Assembly: GCA_963677655.1 (NCBI GenBank)
Contig: OY782088.1
Source of the DNA: Saccharicrinis sp963677655
GTDB lineage: Bacteria; Bacteroidota; Bacteroidia; Bacteroidales; Marinilabiliaceae
Direction: 5' to 3' (one strand)
DNA length: 64,000 nucleotides
The notes under the pieces are model-generated. The model was not told the origin of the DNA and ran no database searches. It saw only the letters and a program-made list of their open reading frames with translations. Positions 51,802-60,470 of the stretch are shown here, piece after piece (the first letter of the stretch is position 1; each line of letters begins with the position of its first letter). Position numbers and translations under genes: made by a program.

Positions 51802-51824
51802 TTATCTAAAGTCTGACAATCTAT
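51801..51824 (-). repeat. AT-rich dispersed motif copy
   Basis: On the minus strand ATAGATTGTCAGACTTTAG followed by ATAAT matches the motif at 34360 with two mismatches over 24 nt. It directly abuts the right end of the 266-bp inverted-repeat element. Confidence 0.45.
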
Positions 51825-51853
51825 TGTAAAAAGAAAAAGTTTAAATTTTTAAT

Positions 51854-52183
51854 ATGAGTGAATCGAATAATTGGGAAGAGTTGTTGTTAAAAGTTAGTAA
51901 GAGATTTAAAGTTTTAGCTGATTTTGATTTTTTGCTATTTTTAATTGGAATTCAAGAGTTAGGGAAAGGCTATAAATCATATTCAAAAGAAGAAAAAATG
52001 GATATGATTAATCTTGCCAGATGTAAAATGTTTGAGCAAAAGGGCTATTATAAACAACTAGGATCTGATGATGAAGGATGGCCTAAATTTGAGGTTATTA
52101 AAAATATGGAAGAAATAATGCCTTCAAAAAGAGAAGCGATTTTAAAAGAAGCTATGATTTCCTATTTTAATGAAAACCTATAA
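51854..52183 (+). CDS. Small conserved-type hypothetical protein
   Basis: The 109-residue protein is acidic to neutral, without signal peptide or membrane segment, and is predicted largely helical. Distinctive parts are FDFLLFLIGIQELGKGYKSY and SKEEKMDMINLARCKMFEQK. I know no function for it. It lies 17 nt before the first of three peptidyl-prolyl isomerase genes on the same strand, so it is probably the first gene of that operon and may be a cytoplasmic partner or unrelated. Confidence 0.65.
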   Translation: MSESNNWEELLLKVSKRFKVLADFDFLLFLIGIQELGKGYKSYSKEEKMDMINLARCKMFEQKGYYKQLGSDDEGWPKFEVIKNMEEIMPSKREAILKEAMISYFNENL

Positions 52184-52200
52184 ATAAATGTAATAAAGCG

Positions 52201-53070
52201 ATGAATAAAAATATTTTTCTATCTTTTATAACTATTATAGTTATTGCTTTCGCTTCATGTTCTTCAACGAATCAAGGTACAGTAGTTTTAATACAGACAG
52301 ATCTTGGAGATTTGAAAATCAAACTTTATGATGAAACTCCTAAACACCGTGATAATTTTATAAAACTAGTAAAAGATGGGTATTTAGATAGTACATTATT
52401 TCATCGTGTAATTAAAGAATTTATGATTCAGGGTGGCGATCCGGATTCTAAATCTGCCGAGGCTGGTGTACCTCTTGGTGAAGGAGGTCCGGATTATACA
52501 ATTCCTGCTGAGTTTGTGTTTCCAAAATACTTTCATAAAAAAGGAGCTTTAGCTGCTGCTCGTATGGGAGATCAGGTGAATCCAGAAAAAGAGTCATCAG
52601 GTTCTCAGTTTTATATAGTTGAGGGCAAAATATTCGATGACAGAGATTTGATTAAAGCTCAAAATAGAATCAGAGATAGCAGAAGACGTGCTATTTTTAA
52701 TGATATGCTCATGGAGTATAATGATTCTTTAAATATGCTTCAAATGCAGGGTAATGAAGGGGCTATTATGAATATGCAGCAAAAAATAATGGCTAAAGTA
52801 AATGAAAAATATTCAGAGCAACCTGAGTTTGAATTTCCAGAAGATGTTAAGGAAGTATATAAAACCAAAGGTGGTGTTCCACATCTAGATACCAATTATA
52901 CCGTGTTTGGAGAGGTTATTGAAGAAAAGAATCTTATAGAAAAAATAAAATCACTTTTTGGTAAAAAATATGGTTTGGAAGTTGTTGATGCCATTGCCTA
53001 CCAAGAGACAGATGCAAGAGATCGTCCTTTAAAGGATATCAGAATGCAAGTGAAAATTATAAAGGAATAA
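52201..53070 (+). CDS. Cyclophilin-type peptidyl-prolyl isomerase lipoprotein
   Basis: The 289-residue protein has a lipoprotein signal with Cys20 (FASC). The cyclophilin fold is visible in VVLIQTDLGDLKIKLYDETP, with the catalytic Arg in LFHRVIKEFMIQGGDPDS (near 57-74) and SSGSQFYIVEGKIF (near 136). About 70 helical residues (including NMLQMQGNEGAIMNMQQKIM) are inserted before the last strand HLDTNYTVFGEV. It is probably a periplasmic or outer-membrane folding catalyst. It is the first of three cyclophilin genes in a row, all on one transcript with gaps of 7 and 12 nt. Confidence 0.9.
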   Translation: MNKNIFLSFITIIVIAFASCSSTNQGTVVLIQTDLGDLKIKLYDETPKHRDNFIKLVKDGYLDSTLFHRVIKEFMIQGGDPDSKSAEAGVPLGEGGPDYTIPAEFVFPKYFHKKGALAAARMGDQVNPEKESSGSQFYIVEGKIFDDRDLIKAQNRIRDSRRRAIFNDMLMEYNDSLNMLQMQGNEGAIMNMQQKIMAKVNEKYSEQPEFEFPEDVKEVYKTKGGVPHLDTNYTVFGEVIEEKNLIEKIKSLFGKKYGLEVVDAIAYQETDARDRPLKDIRMQVKIIKE

Positions 53071-53077
53071 AAATATT

Positions 53078-53872
53078 ATGCGTAGTAGTTTATTACTATT
53101 TTTCTTACTGTTATTTGTTGTAAAAGCAGAATCACAAAGTAAATATGCTATTATATCAACCAATTTTGGAGATATTAAGATCATGCTTTATGATGATACT
53201 CCTAAGCATAGAGATAGCTTTATTAAATTAGTGAATAGTGCACATTATGATGGGACTTTATTTTATAGGGTAATCAAAAATTTTGTAATTCAAGGAGGGT
53301 CATCCGATTCACGAAATGCACCTCCTGGAAAACAAATAGGTTATGGAAGTTCAAAATTGGTTATTGATTCAGAGTTTACTGAAAACAGATTTCATAAAAA
53401 AGGGGCAATATGTGCACCTCGTCAACCTGAAGATATTAACCATTTTAAAATGTCAGATATTAGTCAGTTCTATATTGTTCAGGGACGTGTTTATACAAAT
53501 GAGAAATTGGACTTAATCGAAAAGTCAGTAAATAATCCAATTAAAATCAAATTGAAAAAGAAATATTATCTGCCTTTTAAAGAAGAACTTCAGAAATTAA
53601 AGAAAGAAGATCCTAAAGCGTTCAATCAAAAGCTTAGAGAAATAAAAGAGAAGATTGCTTTTGAATATGCATTATCAAATAAGCTTGAATTTACTGAACA
53701 ACAAAGAGAGGTTTATACTACTGTTGGCGGTTTACCTGAGTTAGATGATGATTATACTGTTTTTGGTGAGGTAGTAAGCGGTTTTGGTGTTGTTAATAAA
53801 ATTGCATCTTTAAAAACAGATAAAAACGATAGACCATATACTGATGTGAAGCTTGTTGTACGAATTCTTTAA
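53078..53872 (+). CDS. Cyclophilin-type peptidyl-prolyl isomerase, exported (second copy)
   Basis: The 264-residue protein has a signal peptide ending near AESQ (about residue 20), without a lipobox. The cyclophilin core is present: STNFGDIKIMLYDDTPKHRD, LFYRVIKNFVIQGGSSDSRN (catalytic Arg kept, preceding His replaced by Tyr) and SDISQFYIVQGRVY. A helical insertion of about 65 residues (KKKYYLPFKEELQKLKKEDP) sits at the same place as in the first copy. The region near the active site is more divergent (GAICAPRQPEDINHF), so activity may be reduced. It lies between the two other cyclophilin genes and is probably a tandem duplicate. Confidence 0.87.
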   Translation: MRSSLLLFFLLLFVVKAESQSKYAIISTNFGDIKIMLYDDTPKHRDSFIKLVNSAHYDGTLFYRVIKNFVIQGGSSDSRNAPPGKQIGYGSSKLVIDSEFTENRFHKKGAICAPRQPEDINHFKMSDISQFYIVQGRVYTNEKLDLIEKSVNNPIKIKLKKKYYLPFKEELQKLKKEDPKAFNQKLREIKEKIAFEYALSNKLEFTEQQREVYTTVGGLPELDDDYTVFGEVVSGFGVVNKIASLKTDKNDRPYTDVKLVVRIL

Positions 53873-53884
53873 AATCATGTACAG

Positions 53885-55186
53885 ATGAGATTTTTAGTTT
53901 TTATATTTTTAATTACTTTATTTTTCTCTGGTTGTAAAACTGAACCACAAAAATCAACCATTTCAAAAGAGGAATATTCCCGGCCTAAAGGTTCTTATAA
54001 AACAAATGTAAAAGGTATTGTTTCTATAGAAACTTATGATCATTATTCCAGAATCTTAGATAAAGGATATGGATTTTATATATCTCCTAAGGAATTGGTG
54101 ACTAACCTTGATTTAATAAAAGGTAGTTATAAAGTAAAAGTAGCTCCTGTAGGAACTGATGATTTTAATGATATAGCCGGATTTACAGCCTATAGTATTG
54201 AAAAAAATCTTGTTATATTAAAATCGTGGATGGAAAACTTAAACTATTTACATCTTGATCATGCCATTAATGATATCCCCGATTCTATAGCTGGTTTATA
54301 TCGAAAATCAAGGAAAATATATTTACCTAAATTTGCTGTTGGTGAAAAAGTTGTTTCTGACTCGTTAACATATTACAAGCTTAATAGAAGTAGTTACTCA
54401 GGTCAACCAGCTTTTACATACATGCATCATGTGGTAGGTATGATTCAAAACAGAGGTAAAAAGGATTCAGAACAATCAATACTTATTCCAGTATCAGAGA
54501 TAGTCGAGCTAAGTAAAGAGCAGCAGCCTCAAACCCGATCGGTTTATGATTTAAGAACGAAAACAAATAAAGTATATCCATCATATAAAACAATAAAAGG
54601 TTTTAAGATGATAACTACTATGGGAGATATAGAATTTAAACTATATAATGAAACTCCTGTATTCAGAGATAATTTTATAAAATTGGTAAGCGATCAGTTT
54701 TATGATAGTTTATTAGTGCATCGTGTTTTGACAAATTTCTTAATTCAAACCGGGGCTGCAGATAGTAAATACGCAGATAAAGATGATGTGGTTGGATGGC
54801 AAGGTCCGGGTTATATGCTTAAAACAAATATAGTTCCTGAAAAATTCCATCAAAGGGGAGCTATTGCTATGTCTAAATTACCTGAATCCCGAAATCCCAA
54901 AAACATGACAGATGGTTCACAATTTTATATTGTTTCAGGAAGAGTATTTAAAGATGGAGAGCTGGATAAAATAGAAAAAGAAAAAGGAATTAAGTTTACT
55001 GCTCAACAAAGAAGAGTATATAAGACCATGGGTGGTGCTCCGCATTTAGATGGTGATTATGTGGTTTTCGGAGAAGTTACAAGGGGAATGGATGTGGTTG
55101 ATAAAATCGCTGCGCTTAAAACATATGGCGAAGACAGACCGGTTATTGATGTCAGAGTTTTAAAGATTCAGATGATAAAGAAGTAG
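53885..55186 (+). CDS. Lipoprotein with an inactive trypsin-like domain fused to a cyclophilin
   Basis: The 433-residue protein has a lipobox (FSGC, Cys17). Residues about 30-215 resemble an HtrA-like protease fold: DKGYGFYISPKELVTNLDLI aligns with the strand that normally holds the His, EKNLVILKSW with that holding the Asp, and SSYSGQPAF with the Ser loop. The His and Asp positions are replaced, so it should not cleave peptide bonds. Residues about 235-433 are a cyclophilin (TTMGDIEFKLYNETPVFRDN, VHRVLTNFLIQTGAADSKYA, DGSQFYIVSGRVF), with a short insertion only. It could be a substrate-binding chaperone. It follows the second PPIase gene by 12 nt. Confidence 0.8.
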   Translation: MRFLVFIFLITLFFSGCKTEPQKSTISKEEYSRPKGSYKTNVKGIVSIETYDHYSRILDKGYGFYISPKELVTNLDLIKGSYKVKVAPVGTDDFNDIAGFTAYSIEKNLVILKSWMENLNYLHLDHAINDIPDSIAGLYRKSRKIYLPKFAVGEKVVSDSLTYYKLNRSSYSGQPAFTYMHHVVGMIQNRGKKDSEQSILIPVSEIVELSKEQQPQTRSVYDLRTKTNKVYPSYKTIKGFKMITTMGDIEFKLYNETPVFRDNFIKLVSDQFYDSLLVHRVLTNFLIQTGAADSKYADKDDVVGWQGPGYMLKTNIVPEKFHQRGAIAMSKLPESRNPKNMTDGSQFYIVSGRVFKDGELDKIEKEKGIKFTAQQRRVYKTMGGAPHLDGDYVVFGEVTRGMDVVDKIAALKTYGEDRPVIDVRVLKIQMIKK

Positions 55187-55245
55187 TAAAATCCATTTTA
55201 TTGTATCTTTTAATCAATTCCTATTAATCTATAGTTTCCTTTTAT

Positions 55246-55253
55246 TAAATTTG
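55246..55253 (+). promoter_or_regulatory. Possible -7 element of the pheS promoter
   Basis: TAAATTTG fits TAnnTTTG and lies 32 nt before the pheS ATG. No matching TTTG was found at the expected distance upstream, so confidence is low. Confidence 0.35.
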
Positions 55254-55285
55254 CAAACTCAAAAAAATTATAAAATACAGCAACA

Positions 55286-56305
55286 ATGCTTGATAAGATA
55301 AAGGCTTTACAACAAGAAATTAAACAACTTACAGCTTCAAGTGCTGAAGAAGCAGAGCATTTAAGAATTAAATACCTAAGTAAAAAAGGAATCATTTCTG
55401 AATTATTTAATGATTTTAAAACGATTCCTAATGAGCAAAAGCGTGAAGTAGGACAGGTAATAAATGTTTTAAAGAAAGAAGCTACTGAGTTTATTAATAA
55501 TTTAAAAGAACAGTTTTCTAATGATCAGGTGAAAGAAAGTGGTGTTGATTTAACACTTCCTGGAACTATCATGAAATTAGGAAGCCGTCATCCTTTATCA
55601 ATTGTACGTAATGAGATTGTTGAAATTTTTGCCCGTTTAGGATTTAATGTTGCCGAAGGACCAGAAATTGAAGATGATTTTCACGTATTTACTGCATTGA
55701 ATTTCCCTGAGGAGCATCCTGCAAGAGATATGCAAGATACTTTCTTTATTGAGAAAGATCCTGATGTATTATTACGTACGCATACATCATCTGTTCAGGT
55801 TCGCGTAATGGAAAAAAGTGAGCCTCCTATTCGCTCAATATTTCCTGGAAGAGTTTTCCGTAATGAAGCTATTTCTGCTCGTGCACACTGTATCTTTCAT
55901 CAGGTTGAAGGTTTATATATTGACGAGAATGTTTCTTTTGCAGACTTGAAACAAACATTGTTGTATTTTGCTAAGGAAATGTTTGGTGAGAAAACACAAA
56001 TACGTTTACGTCCATCATATTTCCCATTTACTGAGCCTTCAGCTGAAATGGATATTTCATGTTCATTATGTGGTGGTAAAGGTTGTAATGTATGTAAATA
56101 TACAGGATGGGTTGAAATTTTAGGTTGTGGAATGGTTGATCCTGCTGTATTGGAGTATTCTAATATTGATAGTGAAAAATATACAGGTTTTGCTTTTGGT
56201 ATGGGTATAGAACGTATTACAATGCTAAAATATCAAATTAAGGATATCAGGTTGTTCTTTGAGAATGATGTTCGATTCCTGGATCAGTTTAAGTCTACTA
56301 TATAA
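55286..56305 (+). CDS. pheS: Phenylalanyl-tRNA synthetase alpha subunit
   Basis: PheS is the catalytic subunit of the alpha2-beta2 PheRS that charges tRNA-Phe. The 339-residue protein has an N-terminal coiled coil (about 1-85), and class II motifs in HPLSIVRNEIVEIFARLGF, motif 2 in IFPGRVFRNEAISARAHCIF (near 188) with HQVEGLYIDE, and motif 3 in GFAFGMGIERITMLKYQ (near 304). A Cys-rich segment, SCSLCGGKGCNVCKYTGW (near 253), appears to be a bacterial zinc-binding variation. pheT is not in the window. It is a single-gene unit, closed by a strong terminator. Confidence 0.95.
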   Translation: MLDKIKALQQEIKQLTASSAEEAEHLRIKYLSKKGIISELFNDFKTIPNEQKREVGQVINVLKKEATEFINNLKEQFSNDQVKESGVDLTLPGTIMKLGSRHPLSIVRNEIVEIFARLGFNVAEGPEIEDDFHVFTALNFPEEHPARDMQDTFFIEKDPDVLLRTHTSSVQVRVMEKSEPPIRSIFPGRVFRNEAISARAHCIFHQVEGLYIDENVSFADLKQTLLYFAKEMFGEKTQIRLRPSYFPFTEPSAEMDISCSLCGGKGCNVCKYTGWVEILGCGMVDPAVLEYSNIDSEKYTGFAFGMGIERITMLKYQIKDIRLFFENDVRFLDQFKSTI

Positions 56306-56331
56306 GCAATAAGATTTAAAGATATATTATG

Positions 56332-56367
56332 AGTGCCATTCGTAAATCTTACGAATGGCACTTTTTA
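56332..56367. terminator. Bidirectional terminator between pheS and the esterase gene
   Basis: AGTGCCATTCGTAA and TTACGAATGGCACT form a 14-bp stem around ATC, followed by TTTTTATTTTT. It lies between convergent genes, 26 nt after pheS. Confidence 0.9.
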
Positions 56368-56370
56368 TTT

Positions 56371-57594
56371 TTAATAGACTACAGAATCAAAAAATGCTTC
56401 CATTTCAGCAGCATAATAAACTCCATATTTATAAAAAGTATCCTTTGTTTTTTGATCTGGTTTCCAGTCAAAGAAAGCATGCCCGGCACCACCAACTTGT
56501 GCATACTGAACTCTTTGTCCTGCCTCAACTAATGCATTTACATAATCTGTTACTGCGGCATCTTTTATTAAAAAATCTTTTGTTCCTCTGGTAAGGTAGT
56601 GAGGAATTTTTCTTTCGGTTGCACTTGGGATATTTGTTAATGGTGCTATCTCATATCCCCAATGATTTCCTAGTGTTGAATCGTTATAAAATTTCATTAA
56701 TCGGTCACCATTAAATACACCATAACTGGGAGCTACAGCTTTTATTGAAGCTACTAGGTCGTTTTTTACGTCTTTAACAGTTTTGTTATTTGGAATGTAT
56801 GTTGGCTTGAATTCATATACTCCTTCAATCTTTCCAAAGCCTCGATCTCCAATTTTATTTGGCATGTCAGCAGCTGCAGCTGATAAATGTCCCCCTGCAC
56901 TATCTCCTGTTAAACAAATTCGTGTTGGATCAACCCCATATTCGTCAGCATGTTCAATAATATGAGCTATTGCTCCATAAACATCTTCAATTAAAACATT
57001 CATGGTGTTTGCTGTTTCATCTCCATCTAATCTTTTAACCCATCTGTAATCAATACTAAATACAACATATTTGCCATCCTTTGCTAATTCCCTGGCTAAT
57101 CCTCTCATTACATCTTCATTGTTCGATGACCATCCACCACCATGAATAATCACAATACAAGGTAAGTTCTTTGCTCCTTTAGGTGAAAAAACATCGTATT
57201 TTAAAGGTTTCTTTCCTGGTTGAGCATAAACTACATTCTGAATCATATTGATGTTACTGATTTCTTTTGCTTCAATAAATGATGCTCCAATATGAAGATC
57301 CTGATTCACCTCTACTTCAAAGGTTTTTGTAAAAAACTCAGAATAAGCTTGTCCCCACATTCCTGGAATAGAATAATACCCTGCATCTAAAGCATATCCT
57401 TTATTTGGACTAGTAGTTACTTTAATAATTGTACCGGATTTAACATGCCCATCTGCTGGAATTTGCGGTTCTAACTGAATACTCCCATTTACAGGTTCGT
57501 CAATTGTAATCGTAAAGGTCTGTGATTTTGCTATAACACTTGTAACAAAGAGTAGTATAGAAAATAGAATAATAGTTTTTTGATTTGTTTTCAT
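56371..57594 (-). CDS. Exported alpha/beta-hydrolase (carboxylesterase-like) with N-terminal repeat domain
   Basis: I start at the ATG at 57594 (MKTNQKTIILFSILLFVTSV), where a signal peptide begins, giving 407 residues; the open frame runs 38 codons further but that part is the repeated 5'-UTR element. Residues about 25-105 resemble an immunoglobulin-like bacterial repeat (TITIDEPVNGSIQLEPQIPA). The rest is a BD-FAE/esterase-lipase hydrolase with the oxyanion motif VIIHGGGWSSNNED and nucleophile in CLTGDSAGGHLSAAAADM. The catalytic His is in VGGAGHAFFDW near the end. It probably cleaves acetyl or feruloyl esters of polysaccharides in the periplasm; the substrate is unknown. Confidence 0.85.
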   Translation of the reverse strand: MKTNQKTIILFSILLFVTSVIAKSQTFTITIDEPVNGSIQLEPQIPADGHVKSGTIIKVTTSPNKGYALDAGYYSIPGMWGQAYSEFFTKTFEVEVNQDLHIGASFIEAKEISNINMIQNVVYAQPGKKPLKYDVFSPKGAKNLPCIVIIHGGGWSSNNEDVMRGLARELAKDGKYVVFSIDYRWVKRLDGDETANTMNVLIEDVYGAIAHIIEHADEYGVDPTRICLTGDSAGGHLSAAAADMPNKIGDRGFGKIEGVYEFKPTYIPNNKTVKDVKNDLVASIKAVAPSYGVFNGDRLMKFYNDSTLGNHWGYEIAPLTNIPSATERKIPHYLTRGTKDFLIKDAAVTDYVNALVEAGQRVQYAQVGGAGHAFFDWKPDQKTKDTFYKYGVYYAAEMEAFFDSVVY

Positions 57595-57619
57595 ATGCTT
57601 ATAATTTATTTTCAATGGC

Positions 57620-57686
57620 CATATGGAATGTGCCGGAATAAAATCTTCCTCTTGTGTGAGTAATACCTTCTCATGGCTCGTTTCAT
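57620..57686 (-). repeat. Repeated 5'-UTR palindromic element, copy C
   Basis: On the minus strand it starts ATGAAACGAGCCATGAG and ends CCGGCACATTCCATATG. The ends pair imperfectly as in copies A and B. It ends 25 nt before the esterase start codon, and similarity to copy B continues across the spacer (CATTGA-AAA-AAATTA). Confidence 0.75.
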
Positions 57687-58004
57687 AGGAATTTGAATAC
57701 TTAAACAAGATGATTAATTAGTCTTAAATATAAGCATTACTTATTTAATAACAGAGTTAAAGCTATTGAGCAAATAAGATATAAATGGATCGTTACAGAG
57801 ACGTAAAGAAATTAGGTTTTAAAAGAATTATAAAGGGACTTTGTTCGGAGTTTCTTCGGTTTTTCTTCGGTTAAATCCGATGAAAATACATTCAAAAAAT
57901 GAATAACATATATATGAATATCTATTAAATATAGTCTTCTTACTATTTTAATCTTATTGTTGTTAGGTTCAATACAGTGTGAATTAATGTCAGATTAGCA
58001 AACA
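57687..58004. other. Gene-free spacer upstream of the esterase gene
   Basis: About 320 nt of AT-rich DNA. The one distinctive segment is a short iterated tract, TTTCTTCGGTTTTTCTTCGG near 57850-57870, flanked by CGGA/TCCG. I see no ORF, promoter or RNA gene there. Confidence 0.4.
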
Positions 58005-58036
58005 CAAAAAAGGCCCGAATAAAACTATTCGAGCCT
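58005..58036 (-). terminator. Terminator after pgi
   Basis: On the minus strand AGGCTCGAATAG and ATTCGGGCCT form a stem around a T-rich loop, followed by six T. It begins 21 nt after the pgi stop and ends the lysS-gpsA-pgi unit. Confidence 0.88.
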
Positions 58037-58056
58037 CAAGTATATAAAGTTTGATA

Positions 58057-59394
58057 TTATAATCTAGCTTTAATTGCAGCTGATTCTGCTTCAAAACCTG
58101 GTTTGTCAAGTAGAGCAAACATGTTTTTCTTATAAGCTTCAACTCCAGGCTGGTCAAATGGATTAACATCTAATACATAACCACTCATACCACAGGCAAT
58201 TTCAAAGAAATATAATAATTGACCAATGTAGTATGCGTTTAATTCAGGAATTTCAATTTTAACGTTAGGAACACCTCCGTCAACGTGAGCAATTAAAGTT
58301 CCTAGTTCAGCCATCTTATTTACCTCGTCAACTCTTTTACCAGCTAAAAAGTTTAATCCGTCAAGGTTAGCCCCGTCTGTAGGGATAACAACTTTTTTGT
58401 TTGGTTTTGTAATTGTGATGATAGTTTCAAAGATATTACGAACACCTTCCTGAATCCACTGTCCCATAGAGTGAAGATCAGTTGAGAAATCAACAGCAGC
58501 TGGGAAGATACCTTTGTTTTCTTTACCTTCACTTTCACCATATAATTGTTTCCACCATTCAGCAACAAAGTGAAGTTTTGGTTGGTAGTTTACTAAAATT
58601 TCAGTTCCCTTACCATTTTTATATAGCTCATTACGAACTGCTGCATAAGTTGCAGCTGCACTGTTTTCAGCTTCGTCTGCAGTAGTTTTTTCCATATCCT
58701 GAGCACCTTTTACTAATGCTTTGATGTCAACACCAGCAATAGCAATTGGTAATAAACCAACAGGAGTTAATACAGAAAAACGTCCACCAACATCATCAGG
58801 AATAACATAAGTTTTATAACCTTCCTGATTAGCTAATGTTCTTAATGCACCTTTTTTAGCATCAGTAATAGCAACAATACGCTCTTTAGCTTCTTCTTTA
58901 GAATATTTGCTTTCTAAAAGCTCTTTTAATAAACGGAATGCAATTGCAGGTTCAGTGGTTGTTCCTGACTTAGAAATTACAACAATTGCAAAAGATTTAT
59001 CTTTTAAAAGGTCAAGTAATTCTGCAGTATAATCTTCGCCAATATTTTGACCTGCATAAACTACAACCGGATTTTCTCTGTCAGTAATTAATTGATCAAA
59101 GCTGTTTGATAAAGCATCAATAACGGCTCTGGCTCCAAGATAACTACCTCCGATTCCGATTACAACAACAACGTCAGCTTTTGCTTTTAAGCTTGCAGCA
59201 GTTGCTTCAATATCTGAAAGTTGAGCATCGTCAATGCTTGAAGGAAGGTTTACCCATCCTAAAAAGTCATTTCCTTTACCTGTTTTTTCTTGTAATGCTT
59301 TAAGGTGAGATGCAATCTCGCTTTTGTATCCCGCAACTTTTTCTTCTGAAACGAAGTCAAAAGTTTTAGAGATATCAATTTTTAAGTTTTCCAT
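58057..59394 (-). CDS. pgi: Glucose-6-phosphate isomerase
   Basis: Pgi interconverts glucose 6-phosphate and fructose 6-phosphate. The 445-residue protein is the shorter bacterial form. It has VVVIGIGGSYLGARAVIDAL (about 74-93), the sugar-phosphate site AIVVISKSGTTTEPAIAFR (near 136) and the catalytic Glu region WQ-EGVRNIFETII, with DLHSMGQWIQEG near 303. GYVLDVNPFDQPGVEAYK near the C-terminus carries the late conserved Lys. It is the last gene of a lysS-gpsA-pgi operon, 33 nt after gpsA, an arrangement known from other Bacteroidota. Confidence 0.95.
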   Translation of the reverse strand: MENLKIDISKTFDFVSEEKVAGYKSEIASHLKALQEKTGKGNDFLGWVNLPSSIDDAQLSDIEATAASLKAKADVVVVIGIGGSYLGARAVIDALSNSFDQLITDRENPVVVYAGQNIGEDYTAELLDLLKDKSFAIVVISKSGTTTEPAIAFRLLKELLESKYSKEEAKERIVAITDAKKGALRTLANQEGYKTYVIPDDVGGRFSVLTPVGLLPIAIAGVDIKALVKGAQDMEKTTADEAENSAAATYAAVRNELYKNGKGTEILVNYQPKLHFVAEWWKQLYGESEGKENKGIFPAAVDFSTDLHSMGQWIQEGVRNIFETIITITKPNKKVVIPTDGANLDGLNFLAGKRVDEVNKMAELGTLIAHVDGGVPNVKIEIPELNAYYIGQLLYFFEIACGMSGYVLDVNPFDQPGVEAYKKNMFALLDKPGFEAESAAIKARL

Positions 59395-59427
59395 CGTAAA
59401 TAATATTATATGAATAAGGATTTTGAA

Positions 59428-60423
59428 TTATCGTAAATTTTCAGTCAACAACCTTATTTCAATGCTGGGTGATATCCTTTCGTAAATGATATTATAAACA
59501 GCATCTGTAATAGGCATGTTGACCTTATATTTCTCATTAATTTCTTTTATGCTTTTTACAGCATAATACCCTTCTGCTATCATCAACATCTCCAACTGCG
59601 CATATTTTACAGAATATCCTTTACCGATCATTGTACCAAATGTACGATTTCGACTAAATTGCGAATATCCTGTAACTAATAAGTCTCCCAAGTAAGCAGA
59701 ACTTTTTATATCTCGTGTTATAGGGTGGACTGTGTCCACAAATCGTTTAATTTCCTGAATTCCATTTGACATTAATACAGCCTGAAAATTATCACCGTAC
59801 CCCATACCATGGCATATTCCTGAAGCAATTGCCATAATATTTTTTAGTACCGCAGAGAACTCAGTTCCGTAAATATCATCAGAAACACTTGTTTTTATGT
59901 ATCCACATTGAAGTAATGAGGCAAATGCCCTTGCTTTTTTTACATCCTGACATGCTATGGTAAGATAAGATAATCTTTCAAGAGCAACTTCTTCAGCGTG
60001 ACAAGGACCTGAAATAACTCCAATATTTTCTAACGGAACATCATAAAATGAATTTAAGAATGTTCCGATGATCATATTTTCATCCGGAATTAAACCTTTA
60101 ACTGCAGATACCACATATTTATCTTTTAATGGTACTGATAGTTCGCTAAAGGCATTTTTTAAGAAAGCAGATGGTATAGCTAAAATGATAACATCGCTTT
60201 CTTCAACAATCTGATTAATATCCGAATAGAAATGTATTTGATCTGTTATGAAATCAACACCAGTCAGGTAATTGGGATTGTGTCCATGCTTTCTAAACTT
60301 TTTAATATGTTTAGGATTTCGGAAATACCAATTAAACTCAAGAACATTGTTCGAAAGCATTTTGGCAATAGCTGTTGCCCAACTACCACTTCCAATTATT
60401 CCTACTCTAGATGATTCGTCCAT
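59428..60423 (-). CDS. gpsA: Glycerol-3-phosphate dehydrogenase [NAD(P)+]
   Basis: GpsA reduces dihydroxyacetone phosphate to sn-glycerol 3-phosphate for phospholipid synthesis. The 331-residue protein has the Rossmann motif VGIIGSGSWATAIAKML (about 7-23), the conserved AVKGLIPDENMIIG (near 107), SGPCHAEEVALE (near 139) and the catalytic Lys in FSAVLKNIMAIASGICHGMG (near 188-207). The sequence GDLLVTGYSQFSRNRTFG (near 246) completes the family signature. It lies 47 nt after lysS and 33 nt before pgi on the same strand. Confidence 0.94.
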   Translation of the reverse strand: MDESSRVGIIGSGSWATAIAKMLSNNVLEFNWYFRNPKHIKKFRKHGHNPNYLTGVDFITDQIHFYSDINQIVEESDVIILAIPSAFLKNAFSELSVPLKDKYVVSAVKGLIPDENMIIGTFLNSFYDVPLENIGVISGPCHAEEVALERLSYLTIACQDVKKARAFASLLQCGYIKTSVSDDIYGTEFSAVLKNIMAIASGICHGMGYGDNFQAVLMSNGIQEIKRFVDTVHPITRDIKSSAYLGDLLVTGYSQFSRNRTFGTMIGKGYSVKYAQLEMLMIAEGYYAVKSIKEINEKYKVNMPITDAVYNIIYERISPSIEIRLLTENLR

Positions 60424-60470
60424 AATTAGTTTTTATCCGCAACTAAAATGTGATTCAGTTAATTAAAATT

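Noticed and set aside
56329..56594. Two plus-strand frames after pheS
   Set aside because: They run through the terminator and antisense to the esterase gene, with no protein-like features.
57595..57708. N-terminal extension of the esterase
   Set aside because: The translated segment is the repeated palindromic element; the signal peptide begins at 57594.
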